Shown here: positions 1 to 8,445 of the stretch, in pieces
Layout: each line of letters opens with the position of its first letter
Position numbering within the stretch: position 1 is the stretch's first letter
The notes under the pieces: generated by a model
Databases searched by the model: none
Told to the model about the DNA's origin: nothing
The model's input: the letters and a program-made list of their open reading frames with translations, nothing else
Origin: Bacillus sp. FJAT-27251
GTDB lineage: Bacteria > Bacillota > Bacilli > Bacillales > Cytobacillaceae
Length of the DNA: 36,979 nt
Direction: 5' to 3'
Assembly: GCF_001273925.1 (NCBI RefSeq)
Contig: NZ_LIGG01000001.1
Coordinates: 868,917-905,895, forward strand
Made by a program: the position numbers and the translations under genes

Positions 1-302
1 GGAGGCTTTTCATCGGGCGGGGCGGCGCCAAGGAACCTTGCCAGCGAAGAAAAACCGATCATCTCGCCTTTCTGGACCACTTCGAGCACTTCGCCACCTT
101 CGACCGTCACCTCGGCGACTCCTTTTAAAAGAAGCATCAAGCCCTGCCTCGGCGCTTCCGCTTCCAGCATGATTTCGTTCCTGCCGTATGTTTTCTGTTC
201 GCACTCCGAGACAAGGGAAAGGGCCGTGCTTTGTTCCAGCCCCTGAAACAGGGGATGGAACTGCACAGCCTCCAGCAGCTGATTATAGTTTGGAGGATTC
301 AT
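1..302 (-). CDS. Cyclic-nucleotide-binding-fold protein, probably DUF294 nucleotidyltransferase-like signalling protein (N-terminal part only)
   Basis: The reading frame runs off the left edge, leaving about 100 N-terminal residues. It starts with ATG at 300-302, inside the last codons of the symporter gene (20-bp overlap), so the two are translationally coupled. The visible part reads like a cAMP-binding (CAP_ED) beta-roll: FHPLFQGLEQ, then GRNEIMLEAEAPRQGLMLLLKGVAEV, broken here as GRNEIMLEAEAP followed by RQGLMLLLKG, and later GEMIGFSSLARFLG. In many bacteria a CNBD-CBS-DUF294 protein follows symporters of this subfamily, and I infer the same here. The downstream CBS and nucleotidyltransferase domains are outside the window and cannot be checked. 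The ribosome binding site is weak (GGATG), which fits coupling. A different CNBD protein is possible. Confidence 0.7.
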   Translation of the reverse strand, partial: MNPPNYNQLLEAVQFHPLFQGLEQSTALSLVSECEQKTYGRNEIMLEAEAPRQGLMLLLKGVAEVTVEGGEVLEVVQKGEMIGFSSLARFLGAAPPDEKP

Positions 303-1953
303 CGGTGTTCATCCACACATCGCCATTTTTATAGGTCATCTGCTCAGGATAGCGCAGGTCAAGCACCTCTTCCTGCAGCTTCTGTGATGGCGCCGGTGTC
401 GCCAAAGAGACGGCAATATTGGTCAGGAAGGCCGCTGCGGCACCGAATACGCCCGCTCCCGTGTCGATGATGCCAAGGATTGTGAATCCGCCGTATTTGG
501 CGGCGAAAATATAGCCGAGCGTGACACCCAAACCGACGAGCAGGCCGGCGATGACGCCTTGCGAATTGGATCGCTTCCACCATACGCCGAGCACGAGCGC
601 CGGGAAGAAGGTTCCGGTCGCGATCGCGAATGCCCAGGCAACAATCTGCGTAATCGCTCCCGGCGGATTGAGTGCAATCAAGCCGGCAAGCAAGGTCGCG
701 ATGACAATCGACCAGCGCGCCACCGAAAGGCGCGTTTTCTCGGTTGCATCAGGCTTCCACACACGGTAAAAAATATCATGTGCGAATGAAGAGGAGATCG
801 AGATCATCAAGCCGCCCGCCGTCGAAAGGGCTGCCGCCATCGCGCCGGCTGCGACAAGGCCGATGACGAATACGCCAAGGTTGGCGATTTCCGGCGTCGC
901 CATGACGACGATGTCATTCGAGATAATCAGTTCATTCCACTGCAGGACGCCGTCGCCATTGCCGTCGGCCAGCTGCAGCTTCCCGGTGTCAATCCATGAT
1001 TTTGTCCAGGCAGGAAGGTTCGTGATTTCGCTGCCAGCGATTTTCGTCATCAGGATAAAGCGGGAGAATGCCGCATAAGCAGGCGCTGACAGGTACAGAA
1101 GCCCGATGAACAGCAAAGCCCAGGCTCCCGACCAGCGCGCCGCTTTCATCGTTGACACGGTGTAAAAACGGACAATGACGTGAGGCAGGCCGGCCGTTCC
1201 GCACATGAGCGTGAACATCAGCGCAAGGAACTGCCACTTCGTTCCGTTTGTAAATGGCGCAAAGTATTCGGAAATTCCCAGTTCACGGTCAAGCTCGCCC
1301 ATCTTCCCGACGAGTTCCCCGTAGGAAAGCCATGGCAGCGGGCTGTTCGTCAACTGCAAGCTCATGAAAATAACAGGAATCAGGTAGGCAATGATCAGGA
1401 CGATATACTGGGCCACCTGGGTCCAGGTGATTCCCTTCATTCCGCCGAACGCCGCGTAAAAGGCGATCAGCACAACGCCGATCATCGTGCCCAGCTTGGC
1501 GTCGATTTCGAAGAGGCGCCCGATGACCACACCGGAGCCTGACAGCTGGCCGATGGAATAGGTGAACGAGATGATAATTGTACAAACCGCCGCGATGACG
1601 CGGGCTGTATGGCTGTCAAAACGGTCGCCGATGAACTCAGGCACGGTGTAGCGCCCGTATTTCCTGAGCTGTGGGGCAAGCAGGAACGTCAGCAGCAAAT
1701 AACCGCCCGTCCAGCCCATGATATAGGCCAGGCCGTCATAGCCGAGAAGCATGATGGTTCCGGCCATCCCGATAAACGAGGCGGCGCTCATCCAGTCGGC
1801 GCCAATCGCCATTCCGTTGAACACTGGCGGAACCCCGCGGCTCGCCACGTAAAAGTCGGATGTCGCCCTCGCCTTGTTGTAGACCGCAATGCCGATATAA
1901 AGTGCAAACGTTGCTAAAATAATGGAAAATGAGACCAAAAACTGTGTATCCAA
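283..1953 (-). CDS. Sodium:solute symporter large subunit (VC_2705-like subfamily, acetate/monocarboxylate type)
   Basis: A 556-residue SSS-family (SLC5-like) cotransporter with about 13 hydrophobic segments. Diagnostic stretches near the N terminus are SDFYVASRGVPPVFNGMA (residues about 32-49), GADWMSAASFIG and KYGRYTVPEFIGDRF. The neighbouring DUF4212 small subunit is the usual partner of the VC_2705 subfamily, so import of acetate or a related monocarboxylate is likely, but the substrate is not proven. Residues about 330-341 (DGNGDGVLQWNE) match a complete 12-residue EF-hand loop with Asp, Asn, Asp-Gly and a final Glu, in a loop between membrane segments. The start is TTG at 1953 behind an AAGGGGGAG ribosome binding site. 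It overlaps the next gene and belongs to the cre-controlled operon starting near 2709. Confidence 0.9.
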   Translation of the reverse strand: MDTQFLVSFSIILATFALYIGIAVYNKARATSDFYVASRGVPPVFNGMAIGADWMSAASFIGMAGTIMLLGYDGLAYIMGWTGGYLLLTFLLAPQLRKYGRYTVPEFIGDRFDSHTARVIAAVCTIIISFTYSIGQLSGSGVVIGRLFEIDAKLGTMIGVVLIAFYAAFGGMKGITWTQVAQYIVLIIAYLIPVIFMSLQLTNSPLPWLSYGELVGKMGELDRELGISEYFAPFTNGTKWQFLALMFTLMCGTAGLPHVIVRFYTVSTMKAARWSGAWALLFIGLLYLSAPAYAAFSRFILMTKIAGSEITNLPAWTKSWIDTGKLQLADGNGDGVLQWNELIISNDIVVMATPEIANLGVFVIGLVAAGAMAAALSTAGGLMISISSSFAHDIFYRVWKPDATEKTRLSVARWSIVIATLLAGLIALNPPGAITQIVAWAFAIATGTFFPALVLGVWWKRSNSQGVIAGLLVGLGVTLGYIFAAKYGGFTILGIIDTGAGVFGAAAAFLTNIAVSLATPAPSQKLQEEVLDLRYPEQMTYKNGDVWMNTDESSKL

Positions 1954-2010
1954 ACGCGCTCCCCCTTACTGGTACACTCTTTTTTTTATTGTGGAATGTC
2001 CAGCCGCCTT

Positions 2011-2313
2011 TTAATGGTCGACTGTTTTTCCTTCACTGAGCTTTACGTTCCTGGCTTCGTCAATGCCGTACTTTTTGTCGATCATGTCGCCGACCTTGGC
2101 GTTGATGAACAAGAGGATGATAAAGGTCACGACGGAGCCCTGAGCGCCCATGAAGTAATGGAACGGAAATCCTCCCAGGGATATATGGCTCAGCGGTTCG
2201 GCGAGCAAAACAGCGCCAAATGAAACACAGAACCAAATGATAAGATAAAGGACCATATAGCGGTTCTTCTCGCGAAAATACTGGTCAGCCACGGTTTTGT
2301 CGATTTTTTTCAC
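2011..2313 (-). CDS. DUF4212 small subunit of the sodium/substrate symporter
   Basis: About 100 residues with the family pattern of a short charged N terminus ending in YFREKNRY, a first membrane helix (LYLIIWFCVSFGAVLLA), the GGFPFHYFMGAQGS loop, a second helix (VVTFIILLFINA), and a charged tail with DKKYGID. It is the small partner of the large symporter subunit 57 bp downstream. I place the start at a GTG at 2311-2313, because AAAGGGGTGG lies 4-5 bases upstream. The upstream ATG at 2383-2385 adds 24 residues, but its purine-rich stretch abuts the ATG with no spacing. The exact start is therefore moderately certain. Confidence 0.85.
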   Translation of the reverse strand: MKKIDKTVADQYFREKNRYMVLYLIIWFCVSFGAVLLAEPLSHISLGGFPFHYFMGAQGSVVTFIILLFINAKVGDMIDKKYGIDEARNVKLSEGKTVDH

Positions 2314-2416
2314 ACTTCCACCCCTTTTGTCGGTAATCTTGCCTTCAACCTTTAAGAATCTTAGCGGTCTGGTTTCCGGTAGCATCCCTCCCTTTTTTTC
2401 TTATCCTGATGTTGGG

Positions 2417-2596
2417 CTAGCTCAGGCTGAAGATGAATTTGACTGTATCAAAGAATGGTGCGGGCACCATCAGGATTTCCACCAGGAAGTACAGGAAAAT
2501 GCTCAGGAACGGCACGAACAGGAAAAACGTTTTGTTCTTCCTCAGCGCCATCACCACGGAAAAAATCGTTATTAAAATCAGCAGCCAAAAAACCAT
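2417..2596 (-). CDS. Small two-helix membrane protein, first gene of the symporter operon
   Basis: A 59-residue reading frame starting MVFWLLILITIFSVVMAL and ending DTVKFIFSLS, preceded by a near-perfect ribosome binding site (AAAGGAGGGG, 8-9 bases from the ATG). It has two hydrophobic segments, residues about 2-17 and 24-45, separated by RKNK. It is the first reading frame after a sigma-A promoter and cre site, and the symporter subunits follow in the same direction about 100 bp further on. I do not recognise a family. The strong ribosome binding site, the membrane-type composition and the operon position argue for a real gene, possibly an accessory subunit or regulator of the symporter. That role is inference only. 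Confidence 0.7.
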   Translation of the reverse strand: MVFWLLILITIFSVVMALRKNKTFFLFVPFLSIFLYFLVEILMVPAPFFDTVKFIFSLS

Positions 2597-2613
2597 TTAT
2601 TATCCCCTCCTTT

Positions 2614-2627
2614 TGTAAGCGCTGTCA
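2614..2627. promoter_or_regulatory. CcpA cre site
   Basis: TGTAAGCGCTGTCA matches every specified position of the cre consensus TGWNANCGNTNWCA. It lies between the operon promoter (2709-2737) and the first start codon (2596), where bound CcpA would block elongation. Catabolite repression of an acetate-type symporter operon by CcpA is physiologically reasonable. Confidence 0.75.
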
Positions 2628-2708
2628 AATTTGCTCGAAGATCGGACCTAAACTGAGCGTTGCACGCATCAGAACGAAATAATTTATATAATATTTTGAT
2701 AATTTATA

Positions 2709-2737
2709 ATTATCCATACTATTGGGTTGCCGGTCAA
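2709..2737 (-). promoter_or_regulatory. Sigma-A promoter of the symporter operon
   Basis: On the minus strand the -35 box is TTGACC (2732-2737) and the -10 box is GATAAT (2709-2714), separated by exactly 17 bp. AT-rich sequence follows. Transcription would run through the cre site into the 59-residue gene, about 110 bases downstream. Confidence 0.75.
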
Positions 2738-2762
2738 GCAATATACAAAAAAAATTTCCCCA

Positions 2763-2792
2763 AACAAAAAAACAGACGGAATCTCCGTCTGT
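2763..2792 (-). terminator. Intrinsic terminator of the sugar-catabolism operon
   Basis: On the minus strand a perfect 9-bp stem (ACAGACGGA / TCCGTCTGT) with a 3-base loop is followed by a run of T. It closes the operon that ends with the alpha-glucosidase gene, about 150 bp after its stop codon. The intervening 3' untranslated stretch holds three copies of a dispersed repeat. Confidence 0.85.
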
Positions 2793-2793
2793 C

Positions 2794-2940
2794 GGGGTCA
2801 GGCACTCTTTAGTACTGCACCGCACTGGGGGTCAGGCACCCTTTAGTGTAGTGAAGCTCTCTTTAGTTTTGTTGAACACCGTAGCACCCTTTACCACTTC
2901 ACCGCACCGCGGGTCAGGCACGCTTCAACCCTTTAGTGCT
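2794..2940 (+). repeat. Dispersed GGGGTCAGGCAC repeat cluster (locus A, three copies)
   Basis: GGGGTCAGGCAC or GGGTCAGGCAC occurs at 2794-2805, 2828-2839 and 2911-2921. Copies are followed by C/TCTTTAGT-like sequence and linked by CACCGCAC-like spacers. The same module recurs at 19478, 21713, 25718 (inverted) and 33801. The cluster sits between the alpha-glucosidase stop codon and its terminator. Confidence 0.85.
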
Positions 2941-4611
2941 TTACTTCAAAAAATATACTCTTGTTTCCCATGGTTTTAATGTAAAGTTCTTTGGCAGTTT
3001 GCTGCTGGCGTGGCTGTAGTTGCTGAGGATCAGCCTGGAGTCTTTGTATTTCACTCCTGTTGGCACTTTGAACCGGGTTGGGGTGCCGTGGAAGTTGCAG
3101 ATGACAATTGCCCTTTTGCTTCCCATCGTCCTTGTGTACACATACAGCTTCGGATGGTTATGATGATGCAGCTGGTATTTCCCGTAAACGAACAGCGGGT
3201 TTTCCTTCCGCAGCCTAATCAGCTTTTTATAGAAATGAAGAATCGAATCTTCATCCTTCAGCTGGCTCTCCACATTGATGCTTTCATAGTTTGGATTCAT
3301 GCCCAGCCATGTCGAATCCCCAGTTGTAAATCCGGCCATATGGGAAGCATCCCACTGCATCGGCGTCCGTGAATTGTCGCGGCTGCGTCTCCAGACCACA
3401 TCCATGACTTCGTCGTGCGGACGTCCCTTGGCCGTCTCGACCGCGTGGTAGTTGACCATGCCAACATCATCATAATCCTCGATCGACGAAAACTTGACAT
3501 TGGTCATGCCGATTTCCTGCCCCTGATAGATGAACGGCGTGCCCTTCATCAGGAAATACAGGGCGCCCAGCATTTTCGCGCTTTCCTTCCAGTACTTCCC
3601 GTCATGGCCCCAGCTTGAGACCCGGCGCGGCTGGTCATGGTTCTCGATGAACAAGGCGTTCCAGCCGCGTCCCTCAAGGCCGTTCTGCCATTTGGACAGC
3701 GCTTTTTTCAGTGCAACCACATCGACTCTTTCCTTTGTGTTCTTGTCCCAAAGGTCCAGGAACTCAAACTGGAAAATCATATTGAAATAGCCATTGTCCT
3801 CGCCGACCCAGCGATCCGCATCTTCCAATGTGACGCCATTCGCTTCGCCGACGGTCATCACATCATACTTTTTAATCGTCTTCGCCGTGAACTCCGACAA
3901 AAACTCGTCAATGCCGTCCACATTCATCATATAGTCGAACGCCGGGACATAGTCGAGCTCATGCGGATTCGGCAGGTCCGGGAACCCCGGCTTCTTTTTA
4001 ATATGCGAAATCGCGTCGACGCGGAAGCCGTCAATTCCCTTATCCAGCCACCAGTTGACCATATCCTCCAGGGCGGTCCGCACTTCAGGGTTCTCCCAGT
4101 TCAAATCCGGCTGGCGCGTCGAGAAGATGTGCATAAAATACTGCTCTGTTTCTTCGTCATACTTCCAGGCCGGTCCGCTGAAAATCGATTCCCAGTTGTT
4201 GGGCTCTTTTCCATCCTTGCCGTCGCTCCAGATGTACCAGTCGCGCTTCGGGCTGTTTTTTGAAGAGCGCGACTCGATGAACCATGGATGCTCATCGCTT
4301 GTATGGTTGATGACAAGGTCAAGGATCAGCTTCATGCCGCGCTCGTGTACGCCTTCCAGAAGCTCATTGAAGTCCTCCATCGTGCCGAACTCATCCATGA
4401 TGTCATGATAATCGGAAATATCATAGCCATTGTCATCATTCGGCGACTTGTACATGGGGGAAAGCCAGATGACATCAATCCCCAGTTCCTTCAGATAGTC
4501 GAGTTTGGAAGTAACTCCTTTCAGGTCGCCAATTCCGTCCCCGTTGCTATCCATGAAGCTCCTGGGGTAAACCTGATATGCCACACTTTCTTTCCACCAC
4601 TTTTTACTCAT
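2941..4611 (-). CDS. GH13 alpha-glucosidase / oligo-1,6-glucosidase
   Basis: A 556-residue cytoplasmic glycoside hydrolase 13 enzyme with no signal peptide, full length for the oligo-1,6-glucosidase/alpha-glucosidase group. The four conserved regions are present: DLVINH (98-103), GFRVDAISHI with nucleophile Asp199, VGEANG with acid/base Glu256, and ENHDQPR with Asp326. A DSNGDGIGDL loop (21-30) is the usual calcium site. Residue 200, after the nucleophile, is Ala rather than the Val of classic isomaltases, so 1,6-specificity should not be assumed. It follows the isomerase gene by about 30 bp and is the last gene of the operon. A GAGGTG ribosome binding site precedes the ATG. The likely role is release of glucose from an imported alpha-glucoside. 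Confidence 0.93.
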   Translation of the reverse strand: MSKKWWKESVAYQVYPRSFMDSNGDGIGDLKGVTSKLDYLKELGIDVIWLSPMYKSPNDDNGYDISDYHDIMDEFGTMEDFNELLEGVHERGMKLILDLVINHTSDEHPWFIESRSSKNSPKRDWYIWSDGKDGKEPNNWESIFSGPAWKYDEETEQYFMHIFSTRQPDLNWENPEVRTALEDMVNWWLDKGIDGFRVDAISHIKKKPGFPDLPNPHELDYVPAFDYMMNVDGIDEFLSEFTAKTIKKYDVMTVGEANGVTLEDADRWVGEDNGYFNMIFQFEFLDLWDKNTKERVDVVALKKALSKWQNGLEGRGWNALFIENHDQPRRVSSWGHDGKYWKESAKMLGALYFLMKGTPFIYQGQEIGMTNVKFSSIEDYDDVGMVNYHAVETAKGRPHDEVMDVVWRRSRDNSRTPMQWDASHMAGFTTGDSTWLGMNPNYESINVESQLKDEDSILHFYKKLIRLRKENPLFVYGKYQLHHHNHPKLYVYTRTMGSKRAIVICNFHGTPTRFKVPTGVKYKDSRLILSNYSHASSKLPKNFTLKPWETRVYFLK

Positions 4612-4641
4612 CGCTGCACCTCTATAACATGTAGTCTATTT

Positions 4642-5610
4642 TTACACCCACCACATTTGGGAAGGTGATTCTTCTATTAATACTGTCTTCAAGTTGGAAA
4701 CCGCCCGGCCAAAGCCTTCCTGGATCGACATGATCGGATCCTCATGCTCAATGCTGACCACATAATCATAGCCATACGTCCGGAGAGCGCTCATCATATC
4801 GGACCATTCCTTCAAATCATGGCCGCAGCCGACCGACCGGAATGTCCATGCACGCGTTTGCACTACCCCATATGGCTGCATATCCGTCAGTCCATACATA
4901 TTGACATTTTCCTGGTCGATATAGGTGTCTTTCGCATGGAAATGATGGATCGCATTTTCTTTGGCTAAAATTTTGATTGCGGCAACCGGGTCGATGCCCT
5001 GCCACCACAGATGGCTTGGGTCAAGGTTGGCGCCAATGGCATCGCATGTTTCCTCACGCAATTTTAACAGAGTGTACGGCGTATGCACAAGGAATCCGCC
5101 GTGCAATTCCAGTCCGATTTTCACATCATGTTCCTTCGCCAGCTGCCCGACTTCCTTCCAGTAGGGGATCAGCTTTTCTTCCCACTGCCACTTCAGCACA
5201 TCGCCATACTCGTTCGGCCAAGGCGTCACAGGCCAGTTCGGAAACTTGGCGCCTTCATGGTCGCCTGCCGTTCCGGAGAAGCAGTTGACGACCGGCACGC
5301 CAAGGAGCGAAGCCAGCTTGATCGTTTTGCGCAGCGTTTCATCGGACTCCTTCGCAAACGCCGCTTCCGGAGAAATCGGGTTTCCGTGGCAGCTGAACGC
5401 CGAGATCATCAAGCCGCGCTCGTGGACTTTCCCGATATACTCTTTGCGTGCTTCTTCGCTTTCAAGCAGTGCGTCCAGGTCGCAATGGCTGTTTCCCGGA
5501 TAGCAGCCGGTCCCGATTTCAACCGCATGCAGTCCAGCTGCCTTCACGGTATCGAGCATATCCTCAAACGATTTGTCGGCAAACAACACGGTAAATACTC
5601 CTAGTTTCAT
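4642..5610 (-). CDS. Sugar phosphate isomerase/epimerase-like TIM-barrel protein
   Basis: A 322-residue xylose-isomerase-like (AP_endonuc_2 superfamily) barrel. The expected metal-binding residues are seen as Glu168 (GLELHGG), Asp197 (NLDPSHLWW), His223 or His225 (HHFHAKDT) and Glu288 (SIEHEDP). Its ATG overlaps the TGA of the upstream oxidoreductase (ATGA), so the two are coupled. Proteins of this family next to Gfo/Idh/MocA dehydrogenases often isomerise or epimerise keto-sugars; YcjR of E. coli, a 3-keto-glucoside epimerase, is a described case. That function is inferred here, and the substrate is unknown. Confidence 0.85.
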   Translation of the reverse strand: MKLGVFTVLFADKSFEDMLDTVKAAGLHAVEIGTGCYPGNSHCDLDALLESEEARKEYIGKVHERGLMISAFSCHGNPISPEAAFAKESDETLRKTIKLASLLGVPVVNCFSGTAGDHEGAKFPNWPVTPWPNEYGDVLKWQWEEKLIPYWKEVGQLAKEHDVKIGLELHGGFLVHTPYTLLKLREETCDAIGANLDPSHLWWQGIDPVAAIKILAKENAIHHFHAKDTYIDQENVNMYGLTDMQPYGVVQTRAWTFRSVGCGHDLKEWSDMMSALRTYGYDYVVSIEHEDPIMSIQEGFGRAVSNLKTVLIEESPSQMWWV

Positions 5611-6644
5611 TGTGGAGTCTCCTTTCGGCTTAGGCTTTCATTGCTTTCATAGATTCCGTCGATGATTTCGGAAACCTGCAGCGCTTCCTCCGGCTTGACG
5701 ACCAGCTCCTCGACGCCAAGGCAGGCGCCGATAAAATTCCGTGCCTGTGGCAGCCCGTCATTTTTCTCCACCGGTACGAGCAGCGGCTGGCTGTTCATCA
5801 GCATCCCGTTTTTAGTGTTATAAAGCTCAAGCGGGAAGACGTTCACGCCGCCTTCGACACCGGAGATGCTGAGATGCTCCTCGTCGTCCTTGACGTTCGC
5901 CGCCCACGATGTTTCAAACAGCATCGAAGCGCCATTTTCAAACGTGATATAGGCGGTCACATGGTCATCGACATCAAAGGTGCTGTAGTCGAATGCGCCC
6001 CACTGGTTCACCTGTCCCGGGATTTTGCTGAGCACATTGTAGGCGCGGCCATGGACCGAGATGTGCTTCGGATTTCCCATCAGCCATAGTGCCAGGTCAA
6101 GAAGATGGCAGCCATAATCGATCAAACTTCCGCCGCCCTGCAGCTCTTTATTGGTAAAAACGCCCCAGCCGGGAACTTTGCGTCGCCTTAAAGCTTTCAC
6201 GCGGGCCACAAGCGGTGTGCCGACTTCCTGCATCATGTTCTTGGCCACTTGCGCTTCCTGCCTGAACCGGTAGTGATAGGCGATCGCCAGCACTTTACCG
6301 GCCCGCCTCGAGGCGGCCAGCATGGCCTCGCACTCTGCCGCGGAAAGCGCCATCGGCTTTTCGCACAGCACGTGGACGCCTGCATCGAATGCCGCGACGG
6401 TGATTTCCGCGTGGAATTTATTCGGAGTGCAGATGACGACGGCATCCACTTCTTTAAAAACATCCTGGTAGTTTTCAAACACATGGGGAATCTGGTATTC
6501 CGCCGCGACTGCCTGCGCCCGGGCCAGGTTGATGTCGCTGAGCGCCGTGATCTCACATACTTCGCCAAGCTGGGAGAAAGCCGGGAGATGGCGCCCTGTC
6601 GCAATGCCGCCGACCCCGATGATTCCGATTCGAAGTTTATTCAT
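5607..6644 (-). CDS. Gfo/Idh/MocA family NAD(P)-dependent oxidoreductase (second of the pair)
   Basis: A 345-residue sugar dehydrogenase-like protein. The N-terminal Rossmann fold has GIIGVGGIATGRHLP (7-21). The family EKP motif is at 95-97 (CEKPMALS), and Asp176 and His180 (LIDYGCHLLDLAL) mark the catalytic helix. A GAGGTG ribosome binding site lies 8 bp before the ATG, inside the end of the upstream gene. It is only about a third identical by eye to its neighbour, so the two are probably not a recent duplication and may act on different positions or steps. Oxidation of a glucoside to a keto form, or the reverse, is the most likely chemistry, but the substrate is unknown. Confidence 0.88.
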   Translation of the reverse strand: MNKLRIGIIGVGGIATGRHLPAFSQLGEVCEITALSDINLARAQAVAAEYQIPHVFENYQDVFKEVDAVVICTPNKFHAEITVAAFDAGVHVLCEKPMALSAAECEAMLAASRRAGKVLAIAYHYRFRQEAQVAKNMMQEVGTPLVARVKALRRRKVPGWGVFTNKELQGGGSLIDYGCHLLDLALWLMGNPKHISVHGRAYNVLSKIPGQVNQWGAFDYSTFDVDDHVTAYITFENGASMLFETSWAANVKDDEEHLSISGVEGGVNVFPLELYNTKNGMLMNSQPLLVPVEKNDGLPQARNFIGACLGVEELVVKPEEALQVSEIIDGIYESNESLSRKETPQ

Positions 6645-6657
6645 GGTCCAAACACCT

Positions 6658-7683
6658 CTATACCTCTGTTATTCTCTTACTCTCGTTCGATTCCAGCGCC
6701 GCAAGGATGACAGACAGTGACTTCATGCCTTCTTCCCCGGAAACCGGCGGTGCTTCATTGTTGATAACGCAATCCACGAACTTTTCGATCACATGCGAGT
6801 TCTTCTGGCCGCCTTCGTCATTGGACTGGATTTTTCCAAGCTGGTAGTTCACCACTTCACCTGTGCTGTATAGCGCGACGAGCGAGTAATCCGGGTCGTC
6901 CTCAAGCCGCAGCGTCCCTTTTTCACCATAGATGATCGTCGAATTGTCTTCCTTACCGTTATACGCCCAGCTGGCCGCAAGCGTGCCAATAATGCCGCTT
7001 TCCGTCTTCAGCACGCAGACCGCGTTGTCGTCGACAGTGGCAAAGTCCTTCGCGCTCGTCTCGACAAACGCGCCAACTTCAGTAATCTCTTCGCCAAGCA
7101 GATAGCGGATCAGGTCGGTTTTATGGACGCCAAGGTCGCCCATCGCCCCGACAAACGCTTTTTCCTTCTGGAAGAACCAGCCTTCCTTGCCTTCGACGCT
7201 CCAGCCTTCAGGGCCGCCATGGCCGAATGCCGTGCGGAAGCTGTAGATCTTGCCGAGGTCGCCGCTTGCGATCAGCTGGCGCGCTTTCTGGTGGGACGGA
7301 ACAAAGCGCTGGTTGTGGGCAATCATCAGTTTCTTGCCGCTTTTATCAGCTGCCACAATCATGTTTTCTGCTTCTTCCTTTGAAGTGGCCATCGGCTTTT
7401 CACAAAGCACATGCAGGCCGGCTTCAAGGGCTGCTATGGAAATCGGGGCATGAAGATAGTTTGGCGTACACACGCTCACCGCATCGACTTCACCGCTTTT
7501 TAAAAGCTCCTGATAGTCGGTATAGGCTTTGGCTCCGTATTTTCCGGCAACCTCGGCCGCCCGTTCCTCGTTGATGTCGCAAACAGCCACAATCTCCGCC
7601 TGCTGGTTGGCGGCGTATTCCGGCAAATGGCGGTGCTGCGCGATGCTTCCAGCACCAATGACTCCAATTTTAAGCTTTGCCAT
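6658..7683 (-). CDS. Gfo/Idh/MocA family NAD(P)-dependent oxidoreductase (first of the pair)
   Basis: A 341-residue protein with a Rossmann motif GVIGAGSIAQHRHLP (7-21), CEKPMATS with Glu95-Lys96-Pro97, and the GDLGVHKTD helix carrying Asp183 and His187. It starts one base after the ThuA-like gene (TAG-A-ATG) behind a GGGGGAG ribosome binding site and ends 13 bp before the second oxidoreductase, so all are co-transcribed. ThuB of rhizobia, which works with ThuA on trehalose-type disaccharides, belongs to this family. That parallel suggests glucoside 3-dehydrogenation here, as inference. Confidence 0.88.
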   Translation of the reverse strand: MAKLKIGVIGAGSIAQHRHLPEYAANQQAEIVAVCDINEERAAEVAGKYGAKAYTDYQELLKSGEVDAVSVCTPNYLHAPISIAALEAGLHVLCEKPMATSKEEAENMIVAADKSGKKLMIAHNQRFVPSHQKARQLIASGDLGKIYSFRTAFGHGGPEGWSVEGKEGWFFQKEKAFVGAMGDLGVHKTDLIRYLLGEEITEVGAFVETSAKDFATVDDNAVCVLKTESGIIGTLAASWAYNGKEDNSTIIYGEKGTLRLEDDPDYSLVALYSTGEVVNYQLGKIQSNDEGGQKNSHVIEKFVDCVINNEAPPVSGEEGMKSLSVILAALESNESKRITEV

Positions 7684-7684
7684 T

Positions 7685-8410
7685 CTATTTCTCCCCCTTG
7701 ATCTCTTCCAGTGGTTTCGCGTTTCCGTACACAGGGCGCTCGCGCTTCACCGGCTTTGCCCAGTTGACCGCATTGATGATGACGCGCTGAATTTGCTCAT
7801 TATGGTAAGTTGGGTACGTTTCATGGCCGGGACGGAAGTAGAATACCTTTCCGTTGCCGCGAGTGTACGTGCAGCCGCTGCGGAACACTTCGCCGCCTTC
7901 AAACCAGCTAGTAAAAATCAGCTCGTCCGGCTGCGGGATGTCAAAATGCTCGCCATACATTTCTTCCCTTTCCAGTTCGATGTACTCCCCGATTCCTTCG
8001 GTGATCGGATGGCTCGGGCTTACAACCCAGAGGCGTTCCTTTTCATCGGCTTCGCGCCATTTCAGGTCACAGCTCGTTCCCATTAGTGTTTTAAAAATCT
8101 TCGAGAAATGGCCGGAGTGAAGGACGATGAGTCCCATGCCATCCAACACGCGCTGCTGCACCTTCTCAACGATTTCATCCTTCACTTCGCCATGCGCCAG
8201 GTGGCCCCACCACACTAGAACATCGGTGTTCGCCAGGACCTCATCTGTCAGGCCATGCTCCGGCTCATCAAGCGTGGCCGTCCCTGCCTCAAATCCCGCT
8301 CCCTGTAAAAACTCCGCAATGGCACCGTGGATGCCCTTCGGATAAAGATCCCGCACAACCGGATTCTTCTGCTCATGCCGATTTTCATTCCAGACGGTTA
8401 CTTTTACCAT
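7685..8410 (-). CDS. ThuA-like (trehalose utilisation family) protein
   Basis: A 241-residue ThuA-domain protein with a class I glutamine amidotransferase-like fold. Family landmarks are TVWNENRHE near the N terminus, [39 protein letters not shown], and [20 protein letters not shown] near the C terminus. I place the start at the ATG at 8408-8410, because AAGGAGTGG lies 6 bases upstream; an upstream ATG at 8437 would add nine residues with no ribosome binding site. It is the first gene of the operon, 36 bp from the -10 box. In Sinorhizobium, ThuA and ThuB are needed for disaccharide use through 3-keto products. The exact reaction here is unknown. Confidence 0.87.
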   Translation of the reverse strand: MVKVTVWNENRHEQKNPVVRDLYPKGIHGAIAEFLQGAGFEAGTATLDEPEHGLTDEVLANTDVLVWWGHLAHGEVKDEIVEKVQQRVLDGMGLIVLHSGHFSKIFKTLMGTSCDLKWREADEKERLWVVSPSHPITEGIGEYIELEREEMYGEHFDIPQPDELIFTSWFEGGEVFRSGCTYTRGNGKVFYFRPGHETYPTYHNEQIQRVIINAVNWAKPVKRERPVYGNAKPLEEIKGEK

Positions 8411-8445
8411 TTCAAACCACTCCTTTTTAGGTTTCATTTACCCTT

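Noticed and set aside
2625-2825. A 66-codon minus-strand frame upstream of the small membrane protein
   Set aside because: It spans the terminator hairpin, the promoter and the cre site, and has a shadow-like composition.
3637-4263. A 208-codon plus-strand frame opposite the alpha-glucosidase
   Set aside because: Antisense shadow without a ribosome binding site; the GH13 motifs on the minus strand decide.
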